Shown in pieces: positions 52,123 through 61,358 of a stretch of DNA of 64,000 bases. Under the pieces are notes generated by a model. The model saw only the letters and a program-made list of their open reading frames with translations. It did not search any database and was not told the DNA's origin. Made by a program: the position numbers and the translations under genes. This DNA is from G963662905 sp963676725 (GTDB lineage Bacteria > Bacteroidota > Bacteroidia > Bacteroidales > WRLA01). The stretch is taken from NCBI GenBank assembly GCA_963676725.1, contig OY781463.1, positions 4,278,001-4,342,000 of the forward strand, written 5' to 3'. Within the stretch, counting starts at the first letter, position 1. The number at the start of each line of letters is the position of its first letter.

Positions 52123-54183
52123 ATGAGAAATGGTCTCCTGAATATTTTCCTGCTATATTTAATTTTTTGCTTCACAAGCGGCTCACCCCTGACAGCTCAA
52201 ACGTTAAGTGGTGATTTGGAGGCGCGTTTTACTAAAGCTGAAGATATTCAACTTTTTGTAGACAGCCTTGAGCGAAATAAAATTGTATTGTTAAATAGTA
52301 ATCCGGATTCAGTAAGAAAATTTTTCTTGTCCATTTCCAATATTTGCAAACAAAATGGTTGGAATGATGAGTATAATAGGGTTTCTTTTCTTTTATCTGA
52401 ATCATTAATCCGTTTGGGCGCTGATTTTGACAATCTCCTTCTAAACACCTATGAAGGAATAGATAACGCCCTTGTGCATAAAGACACACATCAGCTCGCA
52501 AGGCATTATTATATTCTTGGTCGCTTATACGATGGTTTAAAACAATATGAGCCAGCGTTAAAATATCTAAAGTTGGCTGTTGATCATGCAAAAAAAACGG
52601 AACATTTAAAGGATGTGCAATATTTTCGACACACCCTTTCTACAACATTATACAAGGCCGGATTATTCAATGAAGCCATGCTTCTGCTTCAAGAGAGCAT
52701 CAATTCAGCAGAAAAAAAAGATAACATTAATAATCCTGCTTACATCGGCGATTTAGAGTTATTAATGTTATCTTATGTTGCAATCAAAGAATACGATAGT
52801 GCAAATATTATCATCAAAAAACTTCCCGATTTAGCCAAAGGCAATACAATGCCCTACGAATGGATTACACTCTATACCAATATTGGTGACGCTTTACTTC
52901 GGCAAGGCAAATATTCAGAAGCAGCTCATTATTATGACCTTGCACTTAAGATTTACGAAAAAGAAAACATCAATTATCGTGTTGGCCATTTGCTAACCCG
53001 CATTGCATATGTTTATGAACTTTTGGGAGATTACGATATGCAATTAGAATATAACCGCCAGGCATTACAGTCCCGAATGATTCATTCTTCTCCAACTTTT
53101 GTCGGAAGCTCCTATGCCAACATTGCCAACTCTTTCCTAAACACCGGCCAGACAGACTCGGCCCTTATTTTTCTTAAAAAGGCCTATGGTATTCATAAAA
53201 AATCGGGAATGATCGATAGATACCTGCCTAATGATTGCGATAAACTTTATCAACTATATAGAGATATAGAGCAGAGCGACAGTGCTTTAAAATACTATAT
53301 CGAGTACAAAAATTCCACCGATAGCTTGCAGGAACTCAACAACAAACAAACATTACAAGCAATTACCTATGAATGGAAATTTAAAGAAAAGCGCTTAAAA
53401 TTTGAGCAAGAGGAAAAAGACAATAGGGCTGAAGCCTTGGTGTTATATATCCTATTAATATTAGTTCTGCTTATATTAATAATTGTCTTCTTAGTAATCG
53501 TTCAATTAAAGCAAAAATCAAGACAGCAGCAGATGGTAATGCGCGACAAAGTAATGCGTTTACAGCTTAATCCGCATTTTCTGTTTAACTCTCTTATCGC
53601 AATTCAAGGATATGTTTATCAAAATAAGGCGGAGTTGGCTGGGGAATATCTATCCAGTTATGCAAAATTAATGCGCCTGTTTTTAAATAATTCACGAAGC
53701 GATTTTATTAGCATTGACGTTGAAATTGAAACGCTTACGAATTATCTTCAACTGCAAACGATCCGCTTTCGCGACAAATTTGAATTCAATATTCATATAG
53801 ATCCACAAATTGATAAGGACAATATTCTCATTCCCTCCGGACTAGCCCAACCATTTATTGAAAACGCTATTGAGCATGGATTGCAGGAGAAACTTAGCCG
53901 TGGCACCATTGATGTTCGCTTTTTTATTAATGGCTCTTCACTGCATATTGAGATCGAAGATGATGGCATTGGAGTACATCATTCGAAAAAAAGCTCAAAA
54001 AACCAAAAGCACCTTTCATTATCAACACTAATTACACGAGAACGCATTGAAAACCTAAGTAGACGCGGAAAAGCAAAAATTCATTTTACTATAAATGAGG
54101 TCAATCCGGAAGCCGACGAACCGGGAACTATTGTAACTTTTATTTTGCCGGTTCAATATAAAAGTGATGCCAGTAAAAAATAG
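52123..54183 (+). CDS. TPR-containing LytS-like sensor histidine kinase
   Basis: A 686-residue kinase. A signal peptide leads into a periplasmic tetratricopeptide region (about 35-400; repeats such as ALLRQGKYSEAAHYYDLALKIYEKE and ANSFLNTGQTDSALIFLKKAY), one membrane helix near 437-460, then the His_kinase domain with LNPHFLFNSL (phospho-acceptor His near 485) and an ATPase domain with LIPSGLAQPFIENAIEHGL and EDDGIGV. The start at ATG 52123 follows the previous stop by 10 bases, so it is cotranscribed with the two transglutaminase-like genes. Its partner regulator is encoded at 54380. Confidence 0.9.
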   Translation: MRNGLLNIFLLYLIFCFTSGSPLTAQTLSGDLEARFTKAEDIQLFVDSLERNKIVLLNSNPDSVRKFFLSISNICKQNGWNDEYNRVSFLLSESLIRLGADFDNLLLNTYEGIDNALVHKDTHQLARHYYILGRLYDGLKQYEPALKYLKLAVDHAKKTEHLKDVQYFRHTLSTTLYKAGLFNEAMLLLQESINSAEKKDNINNPAYIGDLELLMLSYVAIKEYDSANIIIKKLPDLAKGNTMPYEWITLYTNIGDALLRQGKYSEAAHYYDLALKIYEKENINYRVGHLLTRIAYVYELLGDYDMQLEYNRQALQSRMIHSSPTFVGSSYANIANSFLNTGQTDSALIFLKKAYGIHKKSGMIDRYLPNDCDKLYQLYRDIEQSDSALKYYIEYKNSTDSLQELNNKQTLQAITYEWKFKEKRLKFEQEEKDNRAEALVLYILLILVLLILIIVFLVIVQLKQKSRQQQMVMRDKVMRLQLNPHFLFNSLIAIQGYVYQNKAELAGEYLSSYAKLMRLFLNNSRSDFISIDVEIETLTNYLQLQTIRFRDKFEFNIHIDPQIDKDNILIPSGLAQPFIENAIEHGLQEKLSRGTIDVRFFINGSSLHIEIEDDGIGVHHSKKSSKNQKHLSLSTLITRERIENLSRRGKAKIHFTINEVNPEADEPGTIVTFILPVQYKSDASKK

Positions 54184-54340
54184 GCATTACTGTTCATTAG
54201 CTCTATTTTCCTGAGTCAGAAAAGATTCCATCCCCTAAGTTATAAAAAGCACAAAAATCTATTGCTCCTATACCAACTCGTCCATTGCTTATAGGCGAAA
54301 GGGGGATCAAATAAGTGCCATTCTATAAACGTTTCTTTTG

Positions 54341-54348
54341 TATATTTG
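54341..54348 (+). promoter_or_regulatory. -7 box of the LytTR regulator gene
   Basis: TATATTTG fits TAnnTTTG, 31 bases before the ATG. At the -33 position TTC replaces TTG. It allows expression of the regulator independently of the kinase gene. Confidence 0.5.
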
Positions 54349-54379
54349 TGCTGAAAGCCTGATTTAAAAAACAACCCAT

Positions 54380-55147
54380 ATGAAATTATTGCGGACGATA
54401 ATTGTAGATGATGAATTTATGGCTAGGGAATCGCTTCAAAAAATCCTTAAGGCATACTGCAAGAATATTGATATTGTTGGAGAAGCCTCCAATATCGATA
54501 CAGCGGAAAAAATTATTCTAAGCGAGAACCCCGATCTTCTTATTTTGGACATTCGTATGCCCAATGGAACCGGTTTCGATTTACTGCGTAGATTTCAAAA
54601 AATTGATTTTCATATTATTTTTATCACAGCTTACGATGAATACGCCGTTAAGGCATTTAGATACAGCGCTATAGACTATTTATTAAAGCCAATAGAACCA
54701 AATCAACTCATTCATGCAATCAACAAGATTAGCACGAACAAAGCCAAAGAGGATTTGATTGATAAAATAAATCAATTTTTAGCGAAATATCCAGCAGATC
54801 TATTTGTTAAGAAAAAAATCCAAATATCAACATCTACAGCTACTTTTTTCATTGATTTAGAAAAACTGATACATGCTGAAACAGAAAACAAATATGCCCG
54901 TCTTATTTTTAAAGACAGGGACGATATTGTAATTTCTAAATCCCTCAGTGACTTTGAAAAAATGGCAAAAGACTATAAGAATATCTTTCGTGTGCACAAA
55001 TCGCACCTTATTAATTTGGATCATGTCGTGTCCTTGGATCGAAAATCAAATTCAATGCTCGTAACAATGATCGACAACACAAAAGTAGAAGTATCAAACA
55101 GAAGGCGTGAATTACTCATTAATGCATTAATGGAACAAGTTGAATAA
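54380..55147 (+). CDS. LytR/AlgR-family response regulator
   Basis: A 255-residue regulator. The receiver has VDDEFMARESL (acidic pocket), D57 in LLILDIRMPNGTG, T in FITAYDEYAV and K in YLLKPIEP. A LytTR DNA-binding domain follows (about 150-250, LIHAETENKYARLIF, FRVHKSHLINLDHV and NRRRELL). It pairs with the LytS-like kinase encoded upstream. Its end overlaps the next start region closely (8 bases between its stop and the ATG of the phospholipase-like gene), so the two are cotranscribed. Confidence 0.92.
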   Translation: MKLLRTIIVDDEFMARESLQKILKAYCKNIDIVGEASNIDTAEKIILSENPDLLILDIRMPNGTGFDLLRRFQKIDFHIIFITAYDEYAVKAFRYSAIDYLLKPIEPNQLIHAINKISTNKAKEDLIDKINQFLAKYPADLFVKKKIQISTSTATFFIDLEKLIHAETENKYARLIFKDRDDIVISKSLSDFEKMAKDYKNIFRVHKSHLINLDHVVSLDRKSNSMLVTMIDNTKVEVSNRRRELLINALMEQVE

Positions 55148-55154
55148 TATTGGC

Positions 55155-56237
55155 ATGACAACAGCTGAATCACGTTCAAGACACGTTCTCTATGACGATC
55201 CACTTCATTATTATAATGATCTTCTGTTTAATATTCAAAGAGCCAGAAAATACATATATATAGAGGTGTATCGCTTTGGCCATGATGCTATTGGCAAGAA
55301 AATCAGAGAAGCCCTAAGAAAGAAACTACTCGAGAACGTTGAAGTAAAGCTTCTTGTAGATTCTTGGGGCACAGCAAATGTGGATCCTTTTTTTTCTTCA
55401 TTAAAAGAACTCAATGCAGAAGTTCGGGCATTTTCTCGAATTAAACTGAACCTCAACTTTTTCACAAATAGTCATCGACGTAACCATCAAAAAATTATTA
55501 TTATTGATGACCGCATAAGTTATTTGGGCTCGTGTAACCTAACCGGATATAACCTTTCTTGGCGCGAGCTGGTTCTCAAATCAACAAATATTGATATTGC
55601 ACTGGCATTAAAAAATGTCTTTCTGCAAATGTTTCATCTGTACAATAAATACCTGCTCGAAAAATCCATATATACACGTCCCATAAATGTAGCCGGCATG
55701 ACCATCCTGCGTGACGTTCCATCAATCAGAAGGCAGCCGGTCAAAAAAAAGTACTTGAGGCTAATTAGAAACGCGCGAAAAAGTATAATTATTGAAACCC
55801 CTTATTTTCTGCCCAGCTTTTTGCTGAGAAAGGCTTTAATGGCAGCTGCAGAACGAGGGGTAAAAGTCACGGTCATTACACCAAAAAATTCTGATGTAAA
55901 AATGGTTGATATACTCAGAAATAAATATCTGGGAATGCTCCATAAAAAAGGGGTTTCAATCCAATATTATACACCGGAGAACCTCCACGCAAAGCTATTA
56001 TTTGTTGATAACACTATTTTTTCTATAGGATCCCCAAATTTCGATTATCGTAGCTTTCGCTTTCAGCATGAAATAATTATCGTTGGAAAAAACAAACAAA
56101 TCGTACGCAAATTGCAGCGGCATATTGAAGGAAGCTTAGAAAATTCAATTGCTTTTGATTATGATCTATGGCTGAACCGTTCACAAATTGAAAAATTCTT
56201 TTCTTGGCTTATCGTTCCATTTCGCCATCTGTTATAG
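55155..56237 (+). CDS. phospholipase D-like / cardiolipin-synthase-like protein
   Basis: A 360-residue PLD-superfamily enzyme with two HKD motifs: NHQKIIIIDDRISYLGSCN (about 109-127) and LHAKLLFVDNTIFSIGSPN (about 276-294). This is the cardiolipin-synthase type of transphosphatidylase, but there is no N-terminal membrane anchor, as in ClsB-like proteins. It starts 7 bases after the regulator stop and may be a target of the LytTR system. Its 3' end overlaps the convergent transporter gene by 29 bases. Confidence 0.87.
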   Translation: MTTAESRSRHVLYDDPLHYYNDLLFNIQRARKYIYIEVYRFGHDAIGKKIREALRKKLLENVEVKLLVDSWGTANVDPFFSSLKELNAEVRAFSRIKLNLNFFTNSHRRNHQKIIIIDDRISYLGSCNLTGYNLSWRELVLKSTNIDIALALKNVFLQMFHLYNKYLLEKSIYTRPINVAGMTILRDVPSIRRQPVKKKYLRLIRNARKSIIIETPYFLPSFLLRKALMAAAERGVKVTVITPKNSDVKMVDILRNKYLGMLHKKGVSIQYYTPENLHAKLLFVDNTIFSIGSPNFDYRSFRFQHEIIIVGKNKQIVRKLQRHIEGSLENSIAFDYDLWLNRSQIEKFFSWLIVPFRHLL

Positions 56238-57135
56238 CAGTCTTTCCTTTGTTTTTATTTACAATATAAACACCTGTAAAAATCAAAATTCCAGCAGCCA
56301 GCTGAATAATATCCAAATTTTCAAGCCCTGTCGCCCAGGCAATAAATGCCGCGATTAGTGGCTGCAGGTATATATAATAGGCTGTTGTACTGGCTTCTAA
56401 AAACTTCAGTGCCCAAGCTGTTAACAAAAACGCCAGAAAAGTAACAATAAATATAATATATCCCAATGACATCCAGGCACTTATTGTTAAATGCGCGGCA
56501 TTAAACCCTGATAAGGCAGGAATAGTTAAAGGAGCCCCGAAGAGAAAACCGAAGGTAAAAGCCCATTTCATTACGGTAACCGGGTGATATTTTGCCATCA
56601 TTGGTTTTACAACAACCAAATAAAGACCATATGCACTGATATTTAGAAAAATAAGAAAATTACCAAGCATGCCTGAAGCATTAAAATCCATCTCTTTACC
56701 ATGAAGAATCAAAATGATGGAGCCACAAAAGCCAAGAATAACACCAATACTTTTAGTCAGGCTCACCTTTTCATGAACAATTAAAGCAGCAAAAATGAGT
56801 ACCAATATGGGACTTGTGCTGTGAATAATGGATGCATCCACAGCCGTGGTTAAATTCAGCCCGACAAACATTGCAATTTGATTCACAGTAATGCCAACAA
56901 AACCACAAAAAGCGAGGCGAGCCAAATCCTTTTTCTGTACCTTTTCCTTCACAAAAAAAGCATGCATCAGCCATAAAAGAACAGCAGTGATACTTACCCT
57001 AAAAAAAATAAGTTGTAATGGACTTAAATATCCGGGCATCAAACTCTTGGCAATAAAATAATTTAACCCAAAAATCAGGCTAACGGCCAATAATGCCATA
57101 TGCGGAAGCCATCGTACTATTTTAATACTGCCCAT
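56209..57135 (-). CDS. EamA/DMT-family transporter
   Basis: A 308-residue polytopic protein with ten hydrophobic segments in two EamA repeats; FGLNYFIAKSLMPGYLSPLQLIFFRV in the first and ASTTAYYIYLQPLIAAFIAW in the second are typical. It would export a small metabolite; the substrate cannot be told from sequence. The ATG at 57135 is chosen over a TTG six codons upstream. It follows the acyl-CoA carboxylase operon after a terminator. Confidence 0.85.
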   Translation of the reverse strand: MGSIKIVRWLPHMALLAVSLIFGLNYFIAKSLMPGYLSPLQLIFFRVSITAVLLWLMHAFFVKEKVQKKDLARLAFCGFVGITVNQIAMFVGLNLTTAVDASIIHSTSPILVLIFAALIVHEKVSLTKSIGVILGFCGSIILILHGKEMDFNASGMLGNFLIFLNISAYGLYLVVVKPMMAKYHPVTVMKWAFTFGFLFGAPLTIPALSGFNAAHLTISAWMSLGYIIFIVTFLAFLLTAWALKFLEASTTAYYIYLQPLIAAFIAWATGLENLDIIQLAAGILIFTGVYIVNKNKGKTAITDGEMER

Positions 57136-57190
57136 AATACAAATGAACAACAATTATTTTAAAATGGCTTGATCAAACAAAAGCAAAAAA

Positions 57191-57210
57191 CCCCTTTCTG
57201 ATTAAAGAGG
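57191..57210 (-). terminator. terminator at the end of the carboxylase operon
   Basis: On the minus strand CCTCTTT pairs with AAAGGGG (one G-U pair) and is followed by TTTTTTG. The stem overlaps the stop codon of the carboxyltransferase gene. Confidence 0.65.
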
Positions 57211-58740
57211 AATATTTCCATGCTTTTTGGGCGGATTTGATTTGCTCTTTGTCTGGGTCATATCCAATGCCTGAATCAATTTTTTTCTTGTGTCTCGTGG
57301 ATAAATAATCTCATCAATATAACCCAGGGAAGCCGCTTTATAAGGGCTTGCAAAGCGCGCTTTATAATCTTCTACTGCTTTTTGCCGCTCTTCTTCAGTC
57401 AGTTTGCCTTTATAAATAATATTTACTGCACCTTCAGGGCCCATTACTGCTATTTCAGCTGTTGGATAAGCAAAATTCACATCGGCGCCTATATGCTTGC
57501 TCGACATTACATCATATGCACCCCCATAAGCTTTGCGGGTAATGAGCGTAATTTTAGGAACAGTTGCTTCGGCATATGCATAAAGCAATTTAGCACCATG
57601 TTTGATGATACCACCATATTCCTGTTCTGTTCCGGGTAAAAATCCAGGAACATCTTCCAATGTAATCAAGGGGATATTAAAGGAATCGCAAAAACGCACG
57701 AAACGAGCTGCTTTTACAGAAGCATCAATATTGAGGACACCGGCCAGCACTGAAGGTTGGTTGGCAATTATTCCAACAGGTTTCCCGTTCAGCCTTGCAA
57801 AGCCAATAATAATATTCTGTGCATAATGAGCCTGAATTTCGAAGAAATGCTGATCATCAACGACATTCGTAATGATCTCTTTCATATCATACGGCTTATT
57901 GGGGTCAACCGGAACAATTTCATCAAGCGCTTTAATGCTTCGGTTTGGATCGTCAGTGCACACTTTCACAGGAGGGTCTTCCATATTGTTCAAAGGCAGA
58001 AAGCTCATCAGCTCGCGCAGCATCATCATTGCCATTTCGTCGTCGTCAGCCATCAGGTGAGCCACACCACTTTTGCTGTTATGGGTCATCGCCCCTCCAA
58101 GATCCTCTTTACTCACTTCTTCGTGGGTGACAGTTTTAATAACATCCGGACCCGTTACAAACATATAACTGGTTTTTTGCACCATCATAATAAAATCGGT
58201 AATGGCAGGAGAATAGACAGCCCCTCCGGCACAAGGGCCAAGAATTGCCGAGATTTGAGGAATAACGCCTGAACTCATTACGTTCCGATAAAAAATATCA
58301 GCATAACCTCCGAGGCTTTCCACTCCTTCTTGAATTCTGGCGCCTCCGGAATCATTTAAACCAATAACAGGTGCACCCATTTTCATGGCGAGATCCATTA
58401 TTTTTATAATTTTATCAGCATTCGCACGACTCAGACTCCCGCCGAAGACAGTAAAATCCTGAGCAAAAACATACATCAAGCGACCATCAATTTTTCCATA
58501 ACCTGTTACGACGCCATCACCGATAATCTTGTTCTTTTCCATTCCAAAATCGTGGGTACGATGCGTAACAAATCGATCCATTTCAACAAAGGTTCCCGGA
58601 TCTAATAATGATTTTAATCGTTCACGAGCTGTTTTTCTTCCGGCTTTATGTTGTTTTTCAATACGATCTATACCTCCACCGAGCAGAGCCTTTTCGTTAT
58701 TTGCTTCGAGCTCTTGATATTTTTCTTCTCTTGTTCCCAT
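57202..58740 (-). CDS. acyl-CoA carboxylase carboxyltransferase subunit (PccB/MmdA type)
   Basis: A 512-residue carboxyltransferase. Recognised by GDGVVTGYGKIDGR, LNDSGGARIQEGVESLGGYADIF, ILGPCAGGAVYSPAITDF and FLPGTEQEYGGIIKHGAKLL with AYGGAYDVMSSK. It moves carboxyl groups between biotin and an acyl-CoA; the length and signature fit propionyl-CoA carboxylase beta or methylmalonyl-CoA decarboxylase alpha. No membrane decarboxylase subunit is nearby, so cytoplasmic propionyl-CoA/methylmalonyl-CoA conversion is the likelier role. It is last in the order biotin carboxylase, carrier, carboxyltransferase. Confidence 0.92.
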   Translation of the reverse strand: MGTREEKYQELEANNEKALLGGGIDRIEKQHKAGRKTARERLKSLLDPGTFVEMDRFVTHRTHDFGMEKNKIIGDGVVTGYGKIDGRLMYVFAQDFTVFGGSLSRANADKIIKIMDLAMKMGAPVIGLNDSGGARIQEGVESLGGYADIFYRNVMSSGVIPQISAILGPCAGGAVYSPAITDFIMMVQKTSYMFVTGPDVIKTVTHEEVSKEDLGGAMTHNSKSGVAHLMADDDEMAMMMLRELMSFLPLNNMEDPPVKVCTDDPNRSIKALDEIVPVDPNKPYDMKEIITNVVDDQHFFEIQAHYAQNIIIGFARLNGKPVGIIANQPSVLAGVLNIDASVKAARFVRFCDSFNIPLITLEDVPGFLPGTEQEYGGIIKHGAKLLYAYAEATVPKITLITRKAYGGAYDVMSSKHIGADVNFAYPTAEIAVMGPEGAVNIIYKGKLTEEERQKAVEDYKARFASPYKAASLGYIDEIIYPRDTRKKLIQALDMTQTKSKSNPPKKHGNIPL

Positions 58741-58756
58741 AGTCTAAAATTCTGTT

Positions 58757-59263
58757 TTATTCCAAAATAATTAATGGCTGATTGGCTGTAATTGCCTGGC
58801 CTTCCTCTACAAGGATTTCTTGAATGTGTCGATCCGTTTTTGCTTTGTATTCGCTTTGCATTTTCATAGCCTCAACAATAATTAAAGTTGTTCCGGCATT
58901 CACTTCATCACCGGGCTTCACTAATATTTTAACAACTTTTCCGGGCATTGGTGTTGAAATTATTTTGCCCTCATCCTCATCATTGCCTTGATTTCTGCTG
59001 TTTAAATATTTGGTTTCAGCATCAATAATCTGCACATCATAAGAGTCCTTATAGGTATTTACGGTGAATTTTTTGGCTTCTTTTGTTTTGATGAGCTCGA
59101 TATTATACGATTTCCCTTGATAAAGAAGGGAATAAACATCCTGCTCAACCATCACGATATCGACCTCATAGGTTTTTCCATCAACAATAATTCTTGCTTT
59201 ATTTCCGTCACGTCCCAAAAATTCAGTTTCCGCGATTCTATCGCCAATTTTAATCTCAAGCAT
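58757..59263 (-). CDS. biotin carboxyl carrier protein of the acyl-CoA carboxylase
   Basis: A 168-residue carrier. The C-terminal biotinyl domain has MPGKVVKILVKPGDEV and the biotinylated K134 in IVEAMKMQSE. The N-terminal part (about 1-90) is beta-rich and resembles the linking region of propionyl-CoA carboxylase alpha chains, here made as a separate subunit. It lies between the biotin carboxylase and carboxyltransferase genes with gaps of 9 and 16 bases, so all three form one operon. Confidence 0.93.
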   Translation of the reverse strand: MLEIKIGDRIAETEFLGRDGNKARIIVDGKTYEVDIVMVEQDVYSLLYQGKSYNIELIKTKEAKKFTVNTYKDSYDVQIIDAETKYLNSRNQGNDEDEGKIISTPMPGKVVKILVKPGDEVNAGTTLIIVEAMKMQSEYKAKTDRHIQEILVEEGQAITANQPLIILE

Positions 59264-59272
59264 ATCTGGTAT

Positions 59273-60781
59273 TTAAAATCGTAAAACACTTTTTTTGCGG
59301 CCAAAATCCTTCCAATTATTTCCAAGCTGAGCCGGGATTTTGCTGGGCTGAAGTTTCTCGAGCCGGTCTGTATAATCGATAAGAGCTGTTATTATAGCCA
59401 TATCCTCGCAAACATCGCTGCAGGCATCTTTCTGAAGCAGGCTTTCCAAATGATCCTCTATAAAATGGGTGTTGTAGTTCCCTTGAACAAAAACAGGATG
59501 TTGCATAATTTTTTCGAGAAATTTGATCGAGGTTTTCACGCCAGTAATTTTATATGCATAAAGCGCCCTGTTCATTCTTCGGATCGCCTCATTACGACTA
59601 CTGGCCCAAACAATCAACTTAGAGATCATTGGGTCATAATGGATTGGTATTTCATAATCCTGATACACATATCCATCGTGGCGCACACCAAGCCCAAGTG
59701 GCTCAGTAATATGACTAATGATGCCGGGGCTGGGCATAAAATTCTGATCCGTATCTTCCGCATAAATACGGCACTCAATTGCATGACCATTTTGTTTCAG
59801 GTCTTGCTGAGCAAAGGGCAAATCCATTCCTTGAGCAATATTAATCTGTTCTTTTACAAGGTCGACACCCACAACTCGTTCGGTAATAGGATGTTCCACC
59901 TGCAGTCGTGTATTCATTTCAAGGAAATAATAATTGAGGTTGTCGTCCATAATAAACTCAATCGTTCCGGCGCCATGGTATTGCACCGCCTTTGCAGCAG
60001 CAACAGCATCTTGACCCATTTGCGCCCTGATTGCCTCATTGAGCAGGGGTGATGGCGTTTCTTCGACTACTTTTTGATGGCGCCTTTGCACGGAGCATTC
60101 TCTTTCAAAAAGATGCACAGTATGGCCTGCTTTATCGGCAAGAATCTGAAATTCTATATGGTGAGGCGATGAGATATATTTTTCAATATACACCGCATCA
60201 TTACCAAAAGCAGCTTTTGCTTCTGAGCGCGCAGAGCGCAAACTGTCTAAAATATCTTCTTGCTTTTTTACCAGCCTCATCCCTTTTCCACCACCTCCGG
60301 CAGAGGCTTTAATCATCACAGGCAAGCCAATCTCCATAATGGTTTTTAGAGCATCTTCTTCGCTAAGGATGGGTTCCGATGTTCCGGGAACAACAGGAAC
60401 CCCTGCTTTAATCATTGTTTTTCGTGCTGTAATTTTATCGCCCATTGTTTTAATGGCGTAGGGGTCCGGGCCAATAAACACAATACCTTCATCAGAACAT
60501 CTTTGGGCAAAATCAGCATTTTCCGATAAAAACCCATAACCTGGATGAATTGCGTCGGCTTGGCATTTTTTTGCAACATCAATTATTTTTTCAATTTTCA
60601 AATAACTTTCTGTTGATGGAGGTGCACCAATACAATAAGCCTCATCCGCATAGCGAACATGCATCGAAGTGCGGTCTGCTTCCGAGAACACAGCGACCGA
60701 ACGAATATCCATTTCGCGGCAAGAACGCATGATCCTTATTGCAATTTCTCCTCTGTTTGCTACTAATACTTTCCTAATCAT
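59273..60781 (-). CDS. accC: biotin carboxylase subunit of the acyl-CoA carboxylase
   Basis: A 502-residue ATP-grasp biotin carboxylase. Motifs: KVLVANRGEIAIRIMRSCRE at the start, AIHPGYGFLSEN, KASAGGGGKGMRLV (ATP binding), RDCSVQRRHQKVVEE-like ERECSVQRRHQKVVEE and EMNTRLQVEHPITE. It carboxylates biotin on the carrier with bicarbonate and ATP. The C-terminal 45 residues go beyond the usual AccC end and are variable. It heads the operon. The 98-base gap upstream has no clear promoter for it. Confidence 0.94.
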   Translation of the reverse strand: MIRKVLVANRGEIAIRIMRSCREMDIRSVAVFSEADRTSMHVRYADEAYCIGAPPSTESYLKIEKIIDVAKKCQADAIHPGYGFLSENADFAQRCSDEGIVFIGPDPYAIKTMGDKITARKTMIKAGVPVVPGTSEPILSEEDALKTIMEIGLPVMIKASAGGGGKGMRLVKKQEDILDSLRSARSEAKAAFGNDAVYIEKYISSPHHIEFQILADKAGHTVHLFERECSVQRRHQKVVEETPSPLLNEAIRAQMGQDAVAAAKAVQYHGAGTIEFIMDDNLNYYFLEMNTRLQVEHPITERVVGVDLVKEQINIAQGMDLPFAQQDLKQNGHAIECRIYAEDTDQNFMPSPGIISHITEPLGLGVRHDGYVYQDYEIPIHYDPMISKLIVWASSRNEAIRRMNRALYAYKITGVKTSIKFLEKIMQHPVFVQGNYNTHFIEDHLESLLQKDACSDVCEDMAIITALIDYTDRLEKLQPSKIPAQLGNNWKDFGRKKSVLRF

Positions 60782-60867
60782 TGCTTATATTTGTAACTTA
60801 TAACAATTTAAGAGCGTAAAAGTACTAAGTTATTTTTAAATTCCAAGGATTTACATATGTATTTTAT

Positions 60868-60875
60868 TATATTTG
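60868..60875 (+). promoter_or_regulatory. -7 box of a 52-codon gene
   Basis: TATATTTG fits TAnnTTTG and ends 4 bases before an ATG, so the transcript would be nearly leaderless. No TTG occurs at -33. Confidence 0.5.
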
Positions 60876-60879
60876 TCGG

Positions 60880-61038
60880 ATGAACACAGATCAATTTAAA
60901 CTTGATAAAGAACAAGCAAAAAAGAGACCTACGATTGATAGGGTCTTAACCATAATATTTATTGGAGAACAAATTCTACTTATGCTCTACATTATTTTTA
61001 AAAAGGGGAATGATATTTTAGAGTTTTTCTTTGGCTAA
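60880..61038 (+). CDS. small membrane protein, 52 residues
   Basis: A short gene missed by length cut-offs. It encodes 52 residues: a charged N-terminus (MNTDQFKLDKEQAKKRPTID), one membrane helix (about 22-40, rich in Ile, Leu and Phe) and a short KKGNDILEFFFG tail. It has a -7 box immediately upstream and a GC-rich hairpin terminator 8 bases after the stop, and is divergent from the carboxylase operon. The function is unknown. The strength of the call rests on signals at both ends, not on homology. Confidence 0.6.
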   Translation: MNTDQFKLDKEQAKKRPTIDRVLTIIFIGEQILLMLYIIFKKGNDILEFFFG

Positions 61039-61045
61039 AAAAACC

Positions 61046-61070
61046 AAACCCTCCGGGGGGTGGAGGGTTT
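61046..61070. terminator. bidirectional terminator after the 52-codon gene
   Basis: AAACCCTCC at 61046-61054 pairs with GGAGGGTTT at 61062-61070. On the minus strand it is followed by GGTTTTTTT and could end the operon whose last stop is at 61359; on the plus strand it ends the small gene. Nothing else is seen in 61071-61358. Confidence 0.75.
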
Positions 61071-61358
61071 AATAGTATGGAAAACCTATGAAATAATAAT
61101 AAAAGAAGTATTAATATAAGGGGTTGTATTTTGGTTTATTGAATAAACCTGATTTAAGAGCCAATTGCTAAAAGAACGTTTTACTATTAATACCCTTTCG
61201 TTTAGGCAATATTCACAAATCATGCCTTTCTATAAATGCCTATAAATCATATTATTGCCATTTTTACATTCCCAAGAAAATGTCCAACTTTCATAAAGTT
61301 TCTATATTTTGGAATGCTTGTGGTTTTTGAAAAAGCCGGGTGAATATGTCGCAGAACT

